From Phascolomyces articulosus (lineage: Eukaryota > Mucoromycota > Mucoromycetes > Mucorales > Lichtheimiaceae): a DNA stretch of 64,000 nt. Location: positions 496,001 to 560,000 of the forward strand of contig JAIXMP010000028.1 in NCBI GenBank assembly GCA_025677815.1. The letters run 5' to 3'. Shown piece by piece: positions 26,063 through 41,050 of the stretch (positions within the stretch are counted from its first letter, which is position 1; every line of letters begins with the position of its first letter). The notes under the pieces were generated by a model. That model did no database searches. It was given only the letters and a program-made list of their open reading frames with translations, and was not told the DNA's origin. Both the position numbers and the translations under genes were made by a program.

Positions 26063-27630
26063 ACTTTTGTAGTAACAACAAAATTTGTAGAACTAGTCGT
26101 GGAACTTAATAGATATAAGAACAGTGTAATATTAGACCATAAATAATAAAAAGTTATTTATCTCTCTTTATGTTATGTATAACGTTGTAGAGAATAAGAT
26201 GATAAATGTGCGATAATTTTCAAACGAACGATTTATATTTGATAAAGAGTTTAAGAAAAGAGAAATTGGCAACATGTCAAATCAATCTATATATGCTGCC
26301 AATAAGAGTCGTACTATTTTATTAATCTTATTATTTATCATCTATTAAAGGGAAAAGTTATATAAAGGATGTTTTTTTTTAAAATTTTTTTACATCATTC
26401 ACACATGTTAGGTAGGGAAGAATCTTATTAGTATGACAAAAAGCAATCAGTATAACAAGTACTCGCGTAAAACTAACAAGGGTAAGTATCACAATGGTTT
26501 GTTTCACTACAGCTGTCCTGTTTGAACGTTTCTGACTTGTTTTTTACGATACATACGGGCAAATCGGTGCATACCAAAATAAATCACTGCATTTTAACAT
26601 GTTTTAACATAGTTTTTATGCTACATAAGTAGGTATTGTATGTACAACCAAAATGTCGAAATTTTTGTTGACTTGATTGAGGAATTGCTGCTTTCCTATC
26701 TGTTGAAGAAAGTTTTATTACGATATGTGAACAAGCAGACAAAACACATTTACTGTAAGAAATGATATGTTGATGACGTGGTTCTGATAGGCATTGTTGT
26801 TAATGATAGCCAGGTTTTCAATTTTTTTGACTATATATGTGGTCTTTGGCGATTTTAACAAGGAATCTAAATGTACTGAAAGTGTTGGTAATTACAAGAT
26901 GATATCTGAAAAAATCAATCTGCGTTTCCTAAAAGCATGGCTTGCATTTGTTTTTTTTTCTTTGTTTAGTACTATAATGCGAAGAGCTGCATAATATACG
27001 CCCGCAGATAAAACGATTCTGATCGACGATCATCCGTAGCCTTTGCAGTATTTTAAAGCTCTAGATGGCGTGATCTGATTTTTTAAAGCGTTTGCTGAAT
27101 CATAAAAGATTGCAGATACATACTAAAACAATCATATAGAACATTACGTTGTTTACCAAATAAATTTATAAGCCAAATCATTCTGACTCCTTTACCTTTT
27201 TTTTTGACTTGAAGAAATATATATAATTATACCGCATGTATTATCAATCAAATTTCTTATAGCATGAAAGAAGAAGGGAAGATTGATGATGTAAATAGGC
27301 CAGTTATTTGTACAAATACATTGTTTTATATAACTATATAAAGGAGCAGTTAGTTGAACGTGAAGTGAATACAGTAATGAAAAAAAATATTAATGATCGA
27401 TGTATCAAGTGAACTCTATTAAGATGGACTAAATGTATTAGTTAGTTTAAATTCCATATTACGCCAATGTGCAATCAATATTGCAAACAATTAGTGGTTA
27501 AGAGTATAGGTTTGTGTTATAAAAAAGTGTTGAAAATAAGGGTGACATAGAACCAAAACTTGTTATAAAGTGTCATACATACATAGAGACTTTGCAGGCA
27601 CAGACAGATGCAGGATCCGGAAAATACTTC
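26063..27630. other. Intergenic, repeat-derived or empty
   Basis: Apart from the YVDD scrap, nothing is identifiable. The last part is the promoter region of the small secreted peptide gene, with TATA-like elements near 27330-27345 and at 27631. Confidence 0.45.
26766..26795 (+). pseudogene. Possible reverse-transcriptase scrap (YVDD box)
   Basis: A plus-strand frame reads YVDDVVLIGI, the catalytic motif of retrotransposon reverse transcriptases (YVDD is commonest in the Ty1/copia group). Stops lie a few codons upstream and downstream, and no neighbouring RT motifs could be confirmed. A short motif like this can occur by chance; its place in a repeat-bearing zone 1.4 kb from a solo LTR is the only support. 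Confidence 0.3.
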
Positions 27631-27638
27631 TATATAAA
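27631..27638 (+). promoter_or_regulatory. TATA box of the small secreted peptide gene
   Basis: TATATAAA lies 90 bp before the ATG at 27721. This is a textbook position for a fungal TATA box, and such a clear box is rare in this window. It suggests strong or regulated expression. Confidence 0.6.
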
Positions 27639-27720
27639 AGAGAGCTTTTTTTCTTTTTACATCTATTAACAATATTATTCACTTGACGGAATTGCTTCTT
27701 AAAATCAACAAGTAATCATA

Positions 27721-27979
27721 ATGGCCCAATTCTCCTTGTTAAACAATGGTTCGGTACTTATTTCTGCCATCTATCTATTAATACTTGTTTCTTTGGTTGC
27801 TCAAGCCACCCCTATGGTTAAAAGGTATAGAAAAAAATAAGGAATCATGAAAAAAAAGTACCTAAAGTATTACTATTTTGGTGATTTTTAGACACGATAC
27901 TGATAACGGATATGATCCTTGTATTATTGATGTATCACCATCAGGAGAACAGCATGGACATAACCATGTTCAGCCATAA
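27721..27979 (+). CDS. Small secreted peptide precursor (63 aa) with Lys-Arg site
   Basis: Two exons (27721-27824, 27892-27979) encode 63 residues. Residues 1-29 form a clear signal peptide: a polar start, the hydrophobic core LISAIYLLILVSLVA, and a likely cleavage after AQA (27-29). A short linker TPMVKR ends in a dibasic Lys-Arg (34-35), a Kex2-type site, followed by a 28-residue acidic, His-rich tail with one cysteine (HDTDNGYDPC... ending HGHNHVQP). The intron falls exactly in the Arg codon, so the cleavable tail is its own exon. Introns at both sides obey GT-AG and the frame closes. I do not recognise a family. It could be a pheromone-like or metal-binding secreted peptide; that is inference from architecture only. 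Confidence 0.7.
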
Positions 27980-29141
27980 AAATTTGGAGTAAAAAAAGAA
28001 AGTGATTTCCTTTATGTATAATATTAGAGTTACATAATAAATTCTGATGTTATAACATTTATAATGATGATTATTGCCACTGACAGTGTTTTTGATTATT
28101 GAAAAAAAAAAAAAAAAACTCCAGAGACATATTATTACTTTTAATTTGTCTACACCAATAATGTGTTGTATTTAATATTAAATAACAGTTTCTGAGTACT
28201 TGTTCAAAAATAAATATGTAGTAAGGTTGTTATTATAGTTAAGATACAGATTATTATCTAAAATGCCGTTAAGTAAATTTATCGCATTTCTACTTGTGGT
28301 GTCTGGTATCAAATAAAATCTTTATCACTTCATTCTTTGCCACAAAGAGAGAAGGAAAGATTATGCCAAAATGCACAAATAATAAACTTTTATGTCAACA
28401 AATAGTAATTAGTATCAATGGTGGTGCTGGCGCTAATAAATTATTCCTAGAGGATCATGAAGCGGAGGGGGATAAAACGATTCTTAATGTGGTAGCAATG
28501 CACTGAGAAACATTGTTTATTAACAAAAAAACAACAACTTGTTGGTCTCGCATGTTGATTGCATGGTAATAATCATGCTTGCCGAATTTATTATCGTACT
28601 ACTACTCCACGACTCTTTTTTGTCCGTTCTATATTATTATACAACTTAAACAGCACATTTATTATAATAATAAAGTACTCTTAGTAAATATATACAACAA
28701 AGAGAGAAAAAATGGTTATCGTACTAGTATCAACAAACTTTTTAAACTGCTCAACACTATTATTCACCTTAATGCCTATCCCATACGTATCTAAAACTGA
28801 TAGGATGAAATACATAGCAGATGGTTGACAAAGCACTCGTCATTTTTATCTTTAGGTTAAAAAAAAAGAGTTCTTCCATCTGATTAACGGATCCATAAAT
28901 ACCTAGGTTTTGTATTATATTTTCATGCAAGGAAATAAATGGGATTATAGCAACTTTTTGTAATACAATGATTGCTCATCCTTCGTTTGTATGACAAATG
29001 TTGAGTCTCCCTCTCTAATAGGTATTTTTTCTATGCAGCAAGTTCAATTCCGATGTTGTCAAAAAAAAAAAACTCAAACGCGAAATTTTTTTAAGCTCGT
29101 CGGCTTTTTGCAAAAACTTGATCACTACCTATTCAACAACC
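27980..29141. other. Intergenic stretch
   Basis: 3' flank of the small peptide gene and promoter of the tRNA methyltransferase. Poly-A runs occur near 28100 and 29060. A 70-codon frame at 28294-28506 has no recognisable features. Confidence 0.5.
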
Positions 29142-33179
<4,038 letters not shown>

Positions 33180-33637
33180 TTTCTCGTGTTTTCTACTCCT
33201 CATGTACTAAAATCACTATATAATAATAATAAAAAATCTGTATTCTGAATTAGAATGAACTCAGTTCTGTTATATTCTGGGGTAAATGATAGTATAGAAA
33301 GGTAGAAAAATGTATCTTTTATACTATAAAATAAGGCACTGACGGGGGGGGAGGAAGACAAGTGGTAAGTTATAAAAGAGGGAGGTGATATACTTAGAAA
33401 GGGGAATAAAATTATTTGATTGGTTAATGGAATGGAGTTGTAAAAAGTAGCATAATGTAAAAATACTCCATTTGGAAAGTGAATAAATAAAATTTATCCT
33501 ATTGGTCCATTTTGATTTTATTTTCAATGCAGCAACTTCACTTTGACACGACAATTTTGCTGTGCTGTTTTATGTGTATTAGTGTGGGGGACATGCTAAA
33601 ACTGGGATAAAGAAATTCTCTATTTAAACAACTTTTT

Positions 33638-33703
33638 TTTCTTTTTTCCTTTTGTTTTTTCCCTTTCACACATCACTTTTATTTTACTTTTACTTTTACT
33701 TTT
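33638..33703 (+). promoter_or_regulatory. Pyrimidine-rich leader with ACTTTT tandem repeat
   Basis: A nearly pure T/C stretch, ending in about four tandem ACTTTT units, lies just before the dehydrogenase start at 33727. Such CT-rich blocks are typical of highly expressed fungal genes near the transcription start. Confidence 0.45.
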
Positions 33704-33726
33704 ACAACAAAAACAACCATATAGCC

Positions 33727-34910
33727 ATGTCTACTCATCAACCCTCCACAGAAGAACAACACCCACAAAACAACTATGGTGTATTATTAAACAAGATTAA
33801 TGATCTTCAAATCGTAGAAATTCCTGTACCAACACCTACAGCTGGTCAAGTACAAGTTCAAGTCAAAGCAACTGGTATTTGCGGCTCAGATGTACATCTT
33901 TGGAAATATGGTGAAATTGGCATTTTCCCTGTTACTCAACCTCAATTACTTGGTCATGAAAGTGCTGGTGTTGTTACCGCTGTTTCTCCAGATGTCACGG
34001 ATTTAAAAGTCGGTGATCGCGTTGCTATTGAAGCGTATGTATAAGTAATGGATTGGGATATAGGGTTTTTCAATTTGAATTAGATTAGAAAGTATAATAA
34101 CAGTACATTTTATAATATAGTGGTATCCCATGCTCCAAGTGTCATCAATGCATGAGTGGACGATACCATTTATGTCCAACAGTTCAATTTAAATCCACTC
34201 CACCTTACGATGGTCTTTTAGCCAAATATATCATTCATCCTTCACGCTGGCTTCACAAGCTTCCCGATAACATTTCTTATGAACAAGGAGCATTACTTGA
34301 ACCTTTGAGTGTAGCCATTGCTGCCGTGGAACGTGTAGGCGCCACCTTTGGTCGTTCATTGTTAGTCACTGGCTGTGGTCCTATTGGATTAATGGTCCTT
34401 GCTGTCGCCAAAGCTATCGGTGTCTCTCCTATTATCGTCACTGATGTCCAACCTTCCCGTTTGGAATATGCCGAAAAGATGGGTGCCGATTATACATACC
34501 AAGTCAATCCCAAATTATCAGATGTGGATATTGCTCGTGATATCCGTGCATTGACGCATGAAAGTGAGGGTGTAGATTATTCTCTTGAATGTACGGGTAT
34601 TGAATCTTCTTTCCGTGCAGCTATTATGGCAACCCGTGATGCTGGCACTTGTTGTTTGGTCGGTGTAGGCAAGAATGATCAAACTTTGCCAGTCAACAAT
34701 TTTGCTATGCGCGAAGTGGATATCCGTGGTCTTTTCCGTTACCATCATACTTATCCTCGCGCCATTTCCTTATTGGCCAGTGGTAAATTGCAAGTAGATC
34801 ATCTTATTACTCACAAGTATGATTTTATGGATGCTCTCAAGGCTTTTGAAACAGCTGCAGATTATTCTACTGGTGCTATTAAGGTTCAGATCATCAATAA
34901 CGATGATTAA
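33727..34910 (+). CDS. Zinc-dependent polyol dehydrogenase (sorbitol / xylitol / L-arabinitol dehydrogenase type)
   Basis: Two exons (33727-34034, 34121-34910) encode 365 residues, typical for the medium-chain dehydrogenase/reductase polyol group. Catalytic zinc ligands are C52 (GICGSD) and H77-E78 (LGHES). The structural zinc loop has C107, C110, C113 and C121. LLEPLSVA (161-168) is the polyol-dehydrogenase signature. The nucleotide fold has GCGPIG (187-192) and D211 at the end of the second strand, which favours NAD+ over NADP+. It should oxidise a sugar alcohol to a ketose in the cytosol (for example sorbitol to fructose, or xylitol to xylulose). Sequence alone does not fix the substrate. 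The start follows a pyrimidine-rich leader, and codons are more C-ending than in neighbouring genes, suggesting good expression. Confidence 0.93.
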
Positions 34911-36694
34911 TTAATTGATTTTTTTTCTCGTTCATCTACCATATACTTTTTACTATATTTCCCTCCATCCTATCCCCATCTTCATATTCATCAATGCATC
35001 ACCTTTTTTTTTTAATAACTCTTGGCATTTCATTCCAAATATTATACACTCACACACACTCAAGAAGCATTTATATTTAAAATAATTGTTTTTATTTTTA
35101 TAATCTCTTCCATCCTCCTACACTGCATCTGCTAAACCGAATCTCTTTCCTTTAACTATTATATACTGGTATCTCTCTCTATTGTTGGGAAAAAATATTC
35201 CCAAGTTTGTTTATATATCTCCCTTTTTTTTTCTCACCCAATATTACCTTTTATATAATCTTGTATTGAAAAACAAAATGTTAATGGCATTCAACATAAC
35301 TATACATAAATATATACAATATTATACATAAACATCACACATACCTTTTGTATTTCTAATTCATTTTTTTTCCCAAATGATGGCCTAGAATGTATTAGTA
35401 TTTTTTATAAAAAAGAAGTGTAAATGTTGGGTGTGAGAGAAAATAAAAAATAAACATTTTACATAGTAATACTACATCACCACTGGATAGCTTTATCCTT
35501 CACTAAAATCATCATAGCATCAAATGAAATATTCGAGATCCATACAACACTACTGAGTAGAATCCTAGCGTGAATTGAAAAACGAGTTTCTTGCATTAGG
35601 CATTATTTTCGTTCATCACTCGAACAACGTTACACGATGTCAAGCCAAAAATACATGTTCCATTATCTTCCACATGATAAGATGTTTTATTTGAACACGA
35701 CGTCAAGGCTGACATATTTGTTCGAGACAGGTCATAAAAAGCATAAACTAATGAGAAAAACCCTTTCCACACGATACAGTGGTTTGGGTTTTAAAACATA
35801 AGTTTGGTGGGATCGAATACAGTTTTTGGTTTTTTTTTTCTTTATTAGTGAAATTCTTGGAAGTTTAGTTGAACGAGTGTAATCTTTCACCATCCAGTAT
35901 AGTAATCAGGAATTGATTCCTAAAATAAAAATAAAATAAGCAAGTCCATCAATAATGATAACAAGCTTGCACATACTATAAATTTTTATTATAAAAGTCA
36001 ACTACACTTATTAAAGTTCCATTTCATTGAAGGTATTGTTGGCTCAGTATAAACTGTATTATCTTGCTGCAATACCCACCACAGGAATATCCTGCAAATC
36101 AAACACCATGGATAGGTACACCAATAAATCGCACAAACGCCTCCTTTTGTTTCTTTTTACGCGTCTCAATAAACAATACTTCATCATTATTACACAATAT
36201 ACTTGACGGGATACGTATATTAGATGAGCATGATCCCATCCTCTAATAATATATAATTTTCCATCGTTTTTTATTGACGCCATATGACAGTATCAAAATA
36301 ATACTAAAAACACACTATATAAGATATAAAAGACTACCCTTTTCATAACCACTTTGTATATAATATTTGGTCATGCTGCACTTGTTCTTTTATGGAAAAA
36401 AAAGTGGATCAAGAAAGAAAAAGTGGATTAGGATTAAAAGATCAATCTTACAATGAATAAACGATTGCGGGTTTTTTTATTATTATTAAAGACTTTTAAC
36501 ATGAAGAAACTAATGTGTTATCAAATCACTTTAAAAAAAAGCCCAAAACAACAAAAGACTTTATTATTATGATTGCTATCGTGATTTAAGTTCTAACTTG
36601 ACTAATGGACCAGTGCTTGTAAGGCTGTAAGGCTGTTTGGACCGTTTCTTGCTTGTTCTTGGCTTGGCTTGGCTGTAAAAACCGTTCCTAACAA

Positions 36695-36755
<61 letters not shown>

Positions 36756-38183
36756 TCTGTCAAATGGCTCTATTTCCCTCCATTTCCACCACCTCCACCT
36801 CTAAACCCTGTCACCTCTAAACCTTGTCTTCCCACAGGCTAATAGCGAATACATTGCTCGAAAACAACCAGTGCAATACAGTGTTTCAACCTTCACCCCA
36901 AGGAATTCCTAGAGGATCTCTACATCCACACTGCATGCAGCTGGCTGAATCGAAAGCAAGCTCTACATTTCACGATAAGAAGAGTCCAGTAAAATGGGAC
37001 GAGGAAAAGAGAGAAAGAGGAAAAAAAAAGTGTCTACCATATTTTTTTTTTTTGAACACCAGAGGTAACGGAATTTGTTACCTCATTTTTGTAACTGCTG
37101 TGGCCAATCAAGAGCTCACTTTCTAAAAATTATTACCACGTGAAAACTAACATAGCTTTATTAACATAGAGTGCTCATAATACCTTCAAACCGAAATAAC
37201 CATATATTTTATTGTTTATACAATTTATTATATATATAATTTTTTTATACGTATTGCTCAATATATTTTATTTAGTCATATTATCATTATTATTACCTAT
37301 AATATATACAAGCTTCTCTACAAAAACTATTATTACTGTATCTTGAAATAATGAACGCCATAACAATAAATAAAAGAAGATGATACTAATAGGTATTTAT
37401 ATTTCATAATGATGAATATAAATTAATACCAGTATTACAGCAACATCTAAATTATCTATTTATCACTTCGACGCCCAGGAAATCTACTTGTTTTTCCACA
37501 TATTTGACATTAAATAGAGATTATATCGCGTTATGTCATACGGGCCGAATTTCTATACCTTTTGCTGGAATAAACCTTACTTTATTATTATTTTATAAAC
37601 GATCAGAGGTATAAAATGCATCTTACATGGTGGCAAACCAATGAATATAATAAATTACTTTTATTTAAAAAATCATAACCTTAGATAATGGAAGGTATTT
37701 CTGTCACATCATCGATACAATGACTACAACTTTACATATCAGTATATTTTCTTGTATCAAAATTCATAGAATGCGTCTTTCTAAAGCATTTGTTGGTATC
37801 TCCTCATATACTAATTTTCTCGTTAATATGAATGCCAAGTATCACCCCTTACCTAGATTATCATCGCCTATCAACATAATTTTTTTTATTATGATAATAA
37901 AGCAACATAAAATTTCTGATGGTATGGGATACTTGGTGATACACATCAATATTATATGGCGATGCAAGTCTTTTTGAATAGACCAATATTTTTACTTTCT
38001 TCAAAACATTTCTTTTACGTGGGACTATCAATTTTTAATACGCAATGTGGCAAAATACAAAAAATATATGGCGATTTCCTTTTTGGAACAGCATTGACGG
38101 ACAAAAATGTGTAATTGAAAAAAGTCTCTCTTAATAAAATTGAACCATAATGTAAAATGTAACTTCTGAGATATAATGGTACC
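34911..38183. other. Intergenic stretch at the left of the second accessory zone
   Basis: 3' flank of the dehydrogenase gene followed by AT-rich DNA. It contains a (AAT)20 microsatellite and, nearby, a direct repeat of CACCTCTAAACC(C/T)TGT around 36795-36826. No coding region with recognisable features was found; a 100-codon frame at 36824-37126 is unconvincing. Confidence 0.45.
36695..36754. repeat. (AAT)20 microsatellite
   Basis: Twenty uninterrupted AAT units lie between two non-coding segments. The preceding ~60 bases contain short slipped repeats (GGCTGTAA and TTGGC units), so the locus looks slippage-prone. Confidence 0.95.
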
Positions 38184-38912
38184 TTGTCGATAACTCAAAA
38201 TTTATCACACTCTAAAAGCCAATTAAGTAATGATCGCTGGATCACTTTAAAGCTAGTTCATCGCACATTACACGAGGAAATTACAGGTGGAAGATATAGT
38301 ACAACTTTCGGAGCTCTCAAGCTACTTGTCAAGTTCACTGGTGTTTCAGAAACGATGGCAGGCAAAGTCATTCGGTTATTCAATGACAATAAAGACGTCG
38401 AAATGACATCAATACTTGGTCGCCCTATATTGACTTTTACAAAGGAACAATACCATTTCATTCGAGATTTCATTGGTGAACGTAACGCAAAAGGTAAGCC
38501 TACTTTTGCAAAACACGTCAATGAGTTTCTTGAAAGTACAGACTACCAAATGAACAGTGTACGTACTATGCAAAGATACTTGGTGGCTATGAAGTCCAAG
38601 TATGGAAAGGGGAACAGGCTGAATATTTTGCATGACACTCCGGCAAACATTCTTTACTGCGAAAAGGACCTTAGTGGCCGTCTAGAAAATATTAATGCCC
38701 ACAATGTAACTATTGTTGCTGAAGTATTTCTGGATGAATCTTACCTGCACTCCGGTCATCATTCAATGAAATCGTGGTTTGAACCCAGGACAACGTTAAG
38801 AGAGTCTGGAAGGAAACAAATGCTGGTGATTTTTGGAGTATTTGTTGCATTCCGACAAGGCAATCGTATGACCTTTAAATTGGTTGAAAACTCTGTATAT
38901 TTGGCCGGTTAA
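38184..38912 (+). pseudogene. Tc1/mariner (IS630-type) transposase fragment
   Basis: An open frame of 242 codons has an N-terminal helix-turn-helix region (GVSETMAGKVIRLF) and a linker with RTMQRYLVAMKSKYG. It ends in the start of a DDE catalytic domain: VFLDESYLH supplies the first Asp, followed by the conserved H...W (HSMKSWFEP) and RQKMLVIFG-like strand (RKQMLVIFG). The frame stops just after the first catalytic strand. The following sequence continues in another frame for about 30 codons (KGNSTFVQQL) and then breaks up, so the second and third acidic residues are missing. The gene is inactive by truncation or frameshift. I found no terminal inverted repeats. The superfamily call is firm; the exact family is not. 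Confidence 0.72.
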
Positions 38913-39349
38913 AGGGTAACAGCACATTCGTCCAGCAGCTGGTCAAAAACGTTGTAGAAAAAGTAAGGATGAGGATTTATGACATACGATGCCTCGAGCA
39001 GTGAAGGATGAAAGTCACTGTCTTGGGAAAGACATGCCATCGATTTGGACAAAATATTCCCAAACGGTGTATAATAAATATTATAGGGGGAGCACGCCTC
39101 TGGATTCATCAAGACACCCCAACTAGGGAGCTTTAGCTCTAAGAATACTAAAGGTACGCAAGCCATACCACAATTTTGTTCCGTAAACTAATTACAGAGT
39201 TTCTTTCAGAGAAATACCTTTAGCACTGGAGCAAGCAACCCCTTATCTCCTATCGCCCATTCTTCTGATTTCAGCACGTCTTCGTCACAAACAGCTTCAG
39301 TCTTAATAACAGACGAATTTCTTTAAAAGTTTCAGACTACACATAAAAA

Positions 39350-40600
39350 AAAAAGATGACAAACTTAGGTGGAAACTTCCTTCTGGCCTGATTGTAGAGG
39401 ATGAAATGCTGAAGTATGAACTGACTTGTAAACACGAAAAGTAAGTTTCTCTAAAGTAGTACTATAATGATAGAGCATTACTCTGATATCTCGACAAAAA
39501 AACTAAAACGAATTACAAACTAGTACAGTGCACTCTTTTATCCTTGATACTAACAATCCTGTATGGCTTTGAGGGATTCCCTGACTCCCAAGACTGGCAA
39601 GCAGTAATGAATCATAATATGTTCAAAATCTCAACAGTTGATAGCAGGGTTACAACATACCTTGAATCATTTATGAACAAAGTATGCAGTTTTAGTATCC
39701 ATTTGTTACTTAACATTTATATAACATGCTCATGACTATATCATTAACGTTCATCCAACACACTTATAAAAAATATATAGACAACTTTCAAAGAATTAAT
39801 GAAGCAGGTACGAAGTCAACACTTCGACGTGGAAAATGATTTCGATATGGATTGGATTCAATCGACAATGGATAATGCTTTAAGGCTGTATCCAGCAAAA
39901 TATTTTCCGATATTTTGAAGCGAATATGGATATTCGTAGACAAGGCTTTTGATAATCTCCCAATTGATGTACAAAGGTAAGCATGGCTTTTATTATTCTT
40001 TCCAAACTATGGCACACACACGCACACACACACACAAATAGTGGTGAAATGGAATCAACCAACATCACCTACAGAACGACGAAACTCTGACTGCGTTGGA
40101 GAGGACCTAAAAAAGCATGGCCATCGTGCAGACTTATAGTTCAAATCAACTCGCTCTGAATTTGGTTGTTGTGAAACAGGAAAGGAGGATCATAGTAATG
40201 AAGGAGACAAAGGAAAAGTTTGAAAGTAATCTGAAAGATCAAAAAACGATGGAGGACATGTTGCAGTTATTATTAGCATCATTCTCCCATGCCAAAGGTC
40301 TCGTTATTGTGGGCTATGCTATATCAGGTATTGAAACAAAATGGATCTTTCTCACTTCTCATTAACGTATCCGTGAGTATTACTACTAACAAATCGGTAT
40401 CCATAAATAGAGTTGAAAATATTCGCATTGCTACTTGACCATCCATCCCCATATGTTTGTCGCCCCACAAGAGCTACATCAATGTATTTTCCAGATAACG
40501 TAGAGCAATTTTCAGTATTCATGGGATCCATCATCAACTTTATATTACAAACAAAACAAGTAGTACACAATACACTCAAAGCAAAAAAAAAAAAAAAACC
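39350..40600 (+). pseudogene. Decayed copy of a Mucoromycota multicopy gene family (copy 2)
   Basis: Exon-like blocks lie in order on the plus strand. WKLPSGLIVEDEMLKYEL ends at a GTAAGT donor (39441). Next are VHSFILDTNNPVW after an acceptor near 39527, a block ending at a GTATGC donor (39680), and DWIQSTMDNALRLY and ILKRIWIFVDKAFDNLPID up to a GTAAGC donor (39976). Then come RRNSDCVGEDLKKHGHRADL with a stop directly after, EFGCCETGK, VIVGYAISGIE, and LLLDHPSPYVCRPTR near 40440. At least three frameshifts or stops break it. The W-LPSG-VED and HSFI-D-PVW motifs recall a repeated hypothetical family of Mucorales. Copy 1 at 23468-24696 has matching blocks. The GHRADL...EFGCCE-GK stretch resembles a PD-(D/E)xK nuclease core, as inference only. 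Confidence 0.6.
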
Positions 40601-40678
40601 AAAAACCATCCAGACAACAACAGTAATGAATAGTTCACTTGGCATACATCCTCACCCTACTTGCGCAACAAGCCCCAA

Positions 40679-41045
40679 TGTAATAGCGCAGGTACAACAT
40701 TGTATACTTACAATCGGGTTCTGCTGAACAATGTGAGGAAGCGTGAATACGAATAATAAAGAGATAGAGAGAAAGGTAGAAACGGTGATATATGATAATA
40801 ACACGATAATGGGATCTTGGTCTACAAGATCCCTCTTTTTATATACGTCGAAATATAAGGGATTAATTTCTACCTCTACACTGATATAAACGATCTACAT
40901 TTCTCTCAAGGGTATCTAATATTCTTATATTTCTATATACAACGATGCGTTCGTTCATCTATCATGTATCCTTGCTATCCTCAGATGCTGTGTCCATCAA
41001 CGACCTTATGGGTTGTATATCGTCGTAATGGCATACACCATTACA
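40679..41045. mobile_element. Solo LTR, copy B (367 bp)
   Basis: It begins TGTAATAGCGCAGGT, ends CACCATTACA, and aligns end to end with the LTR at 25011-25384 in the same orientation. The flanking 5-mers CCCAA (40674-40678) and CTCAA (41046-41050) match at four of five positions, consistent with an aged 5-bp target duplication. No internal retroelement sequence follows. It lies just beyond the 3' end of the decayed gene copy 2. Confidence 0.85.
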
Positions 41046-41050
41046 CTCAA

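Noticed and set aside
39966..40060. CA-dinucleotide run near 40012-40036
   Set aside because: Short imperfect microsatellite inside the decayed gene's intron; no further meaning seen.
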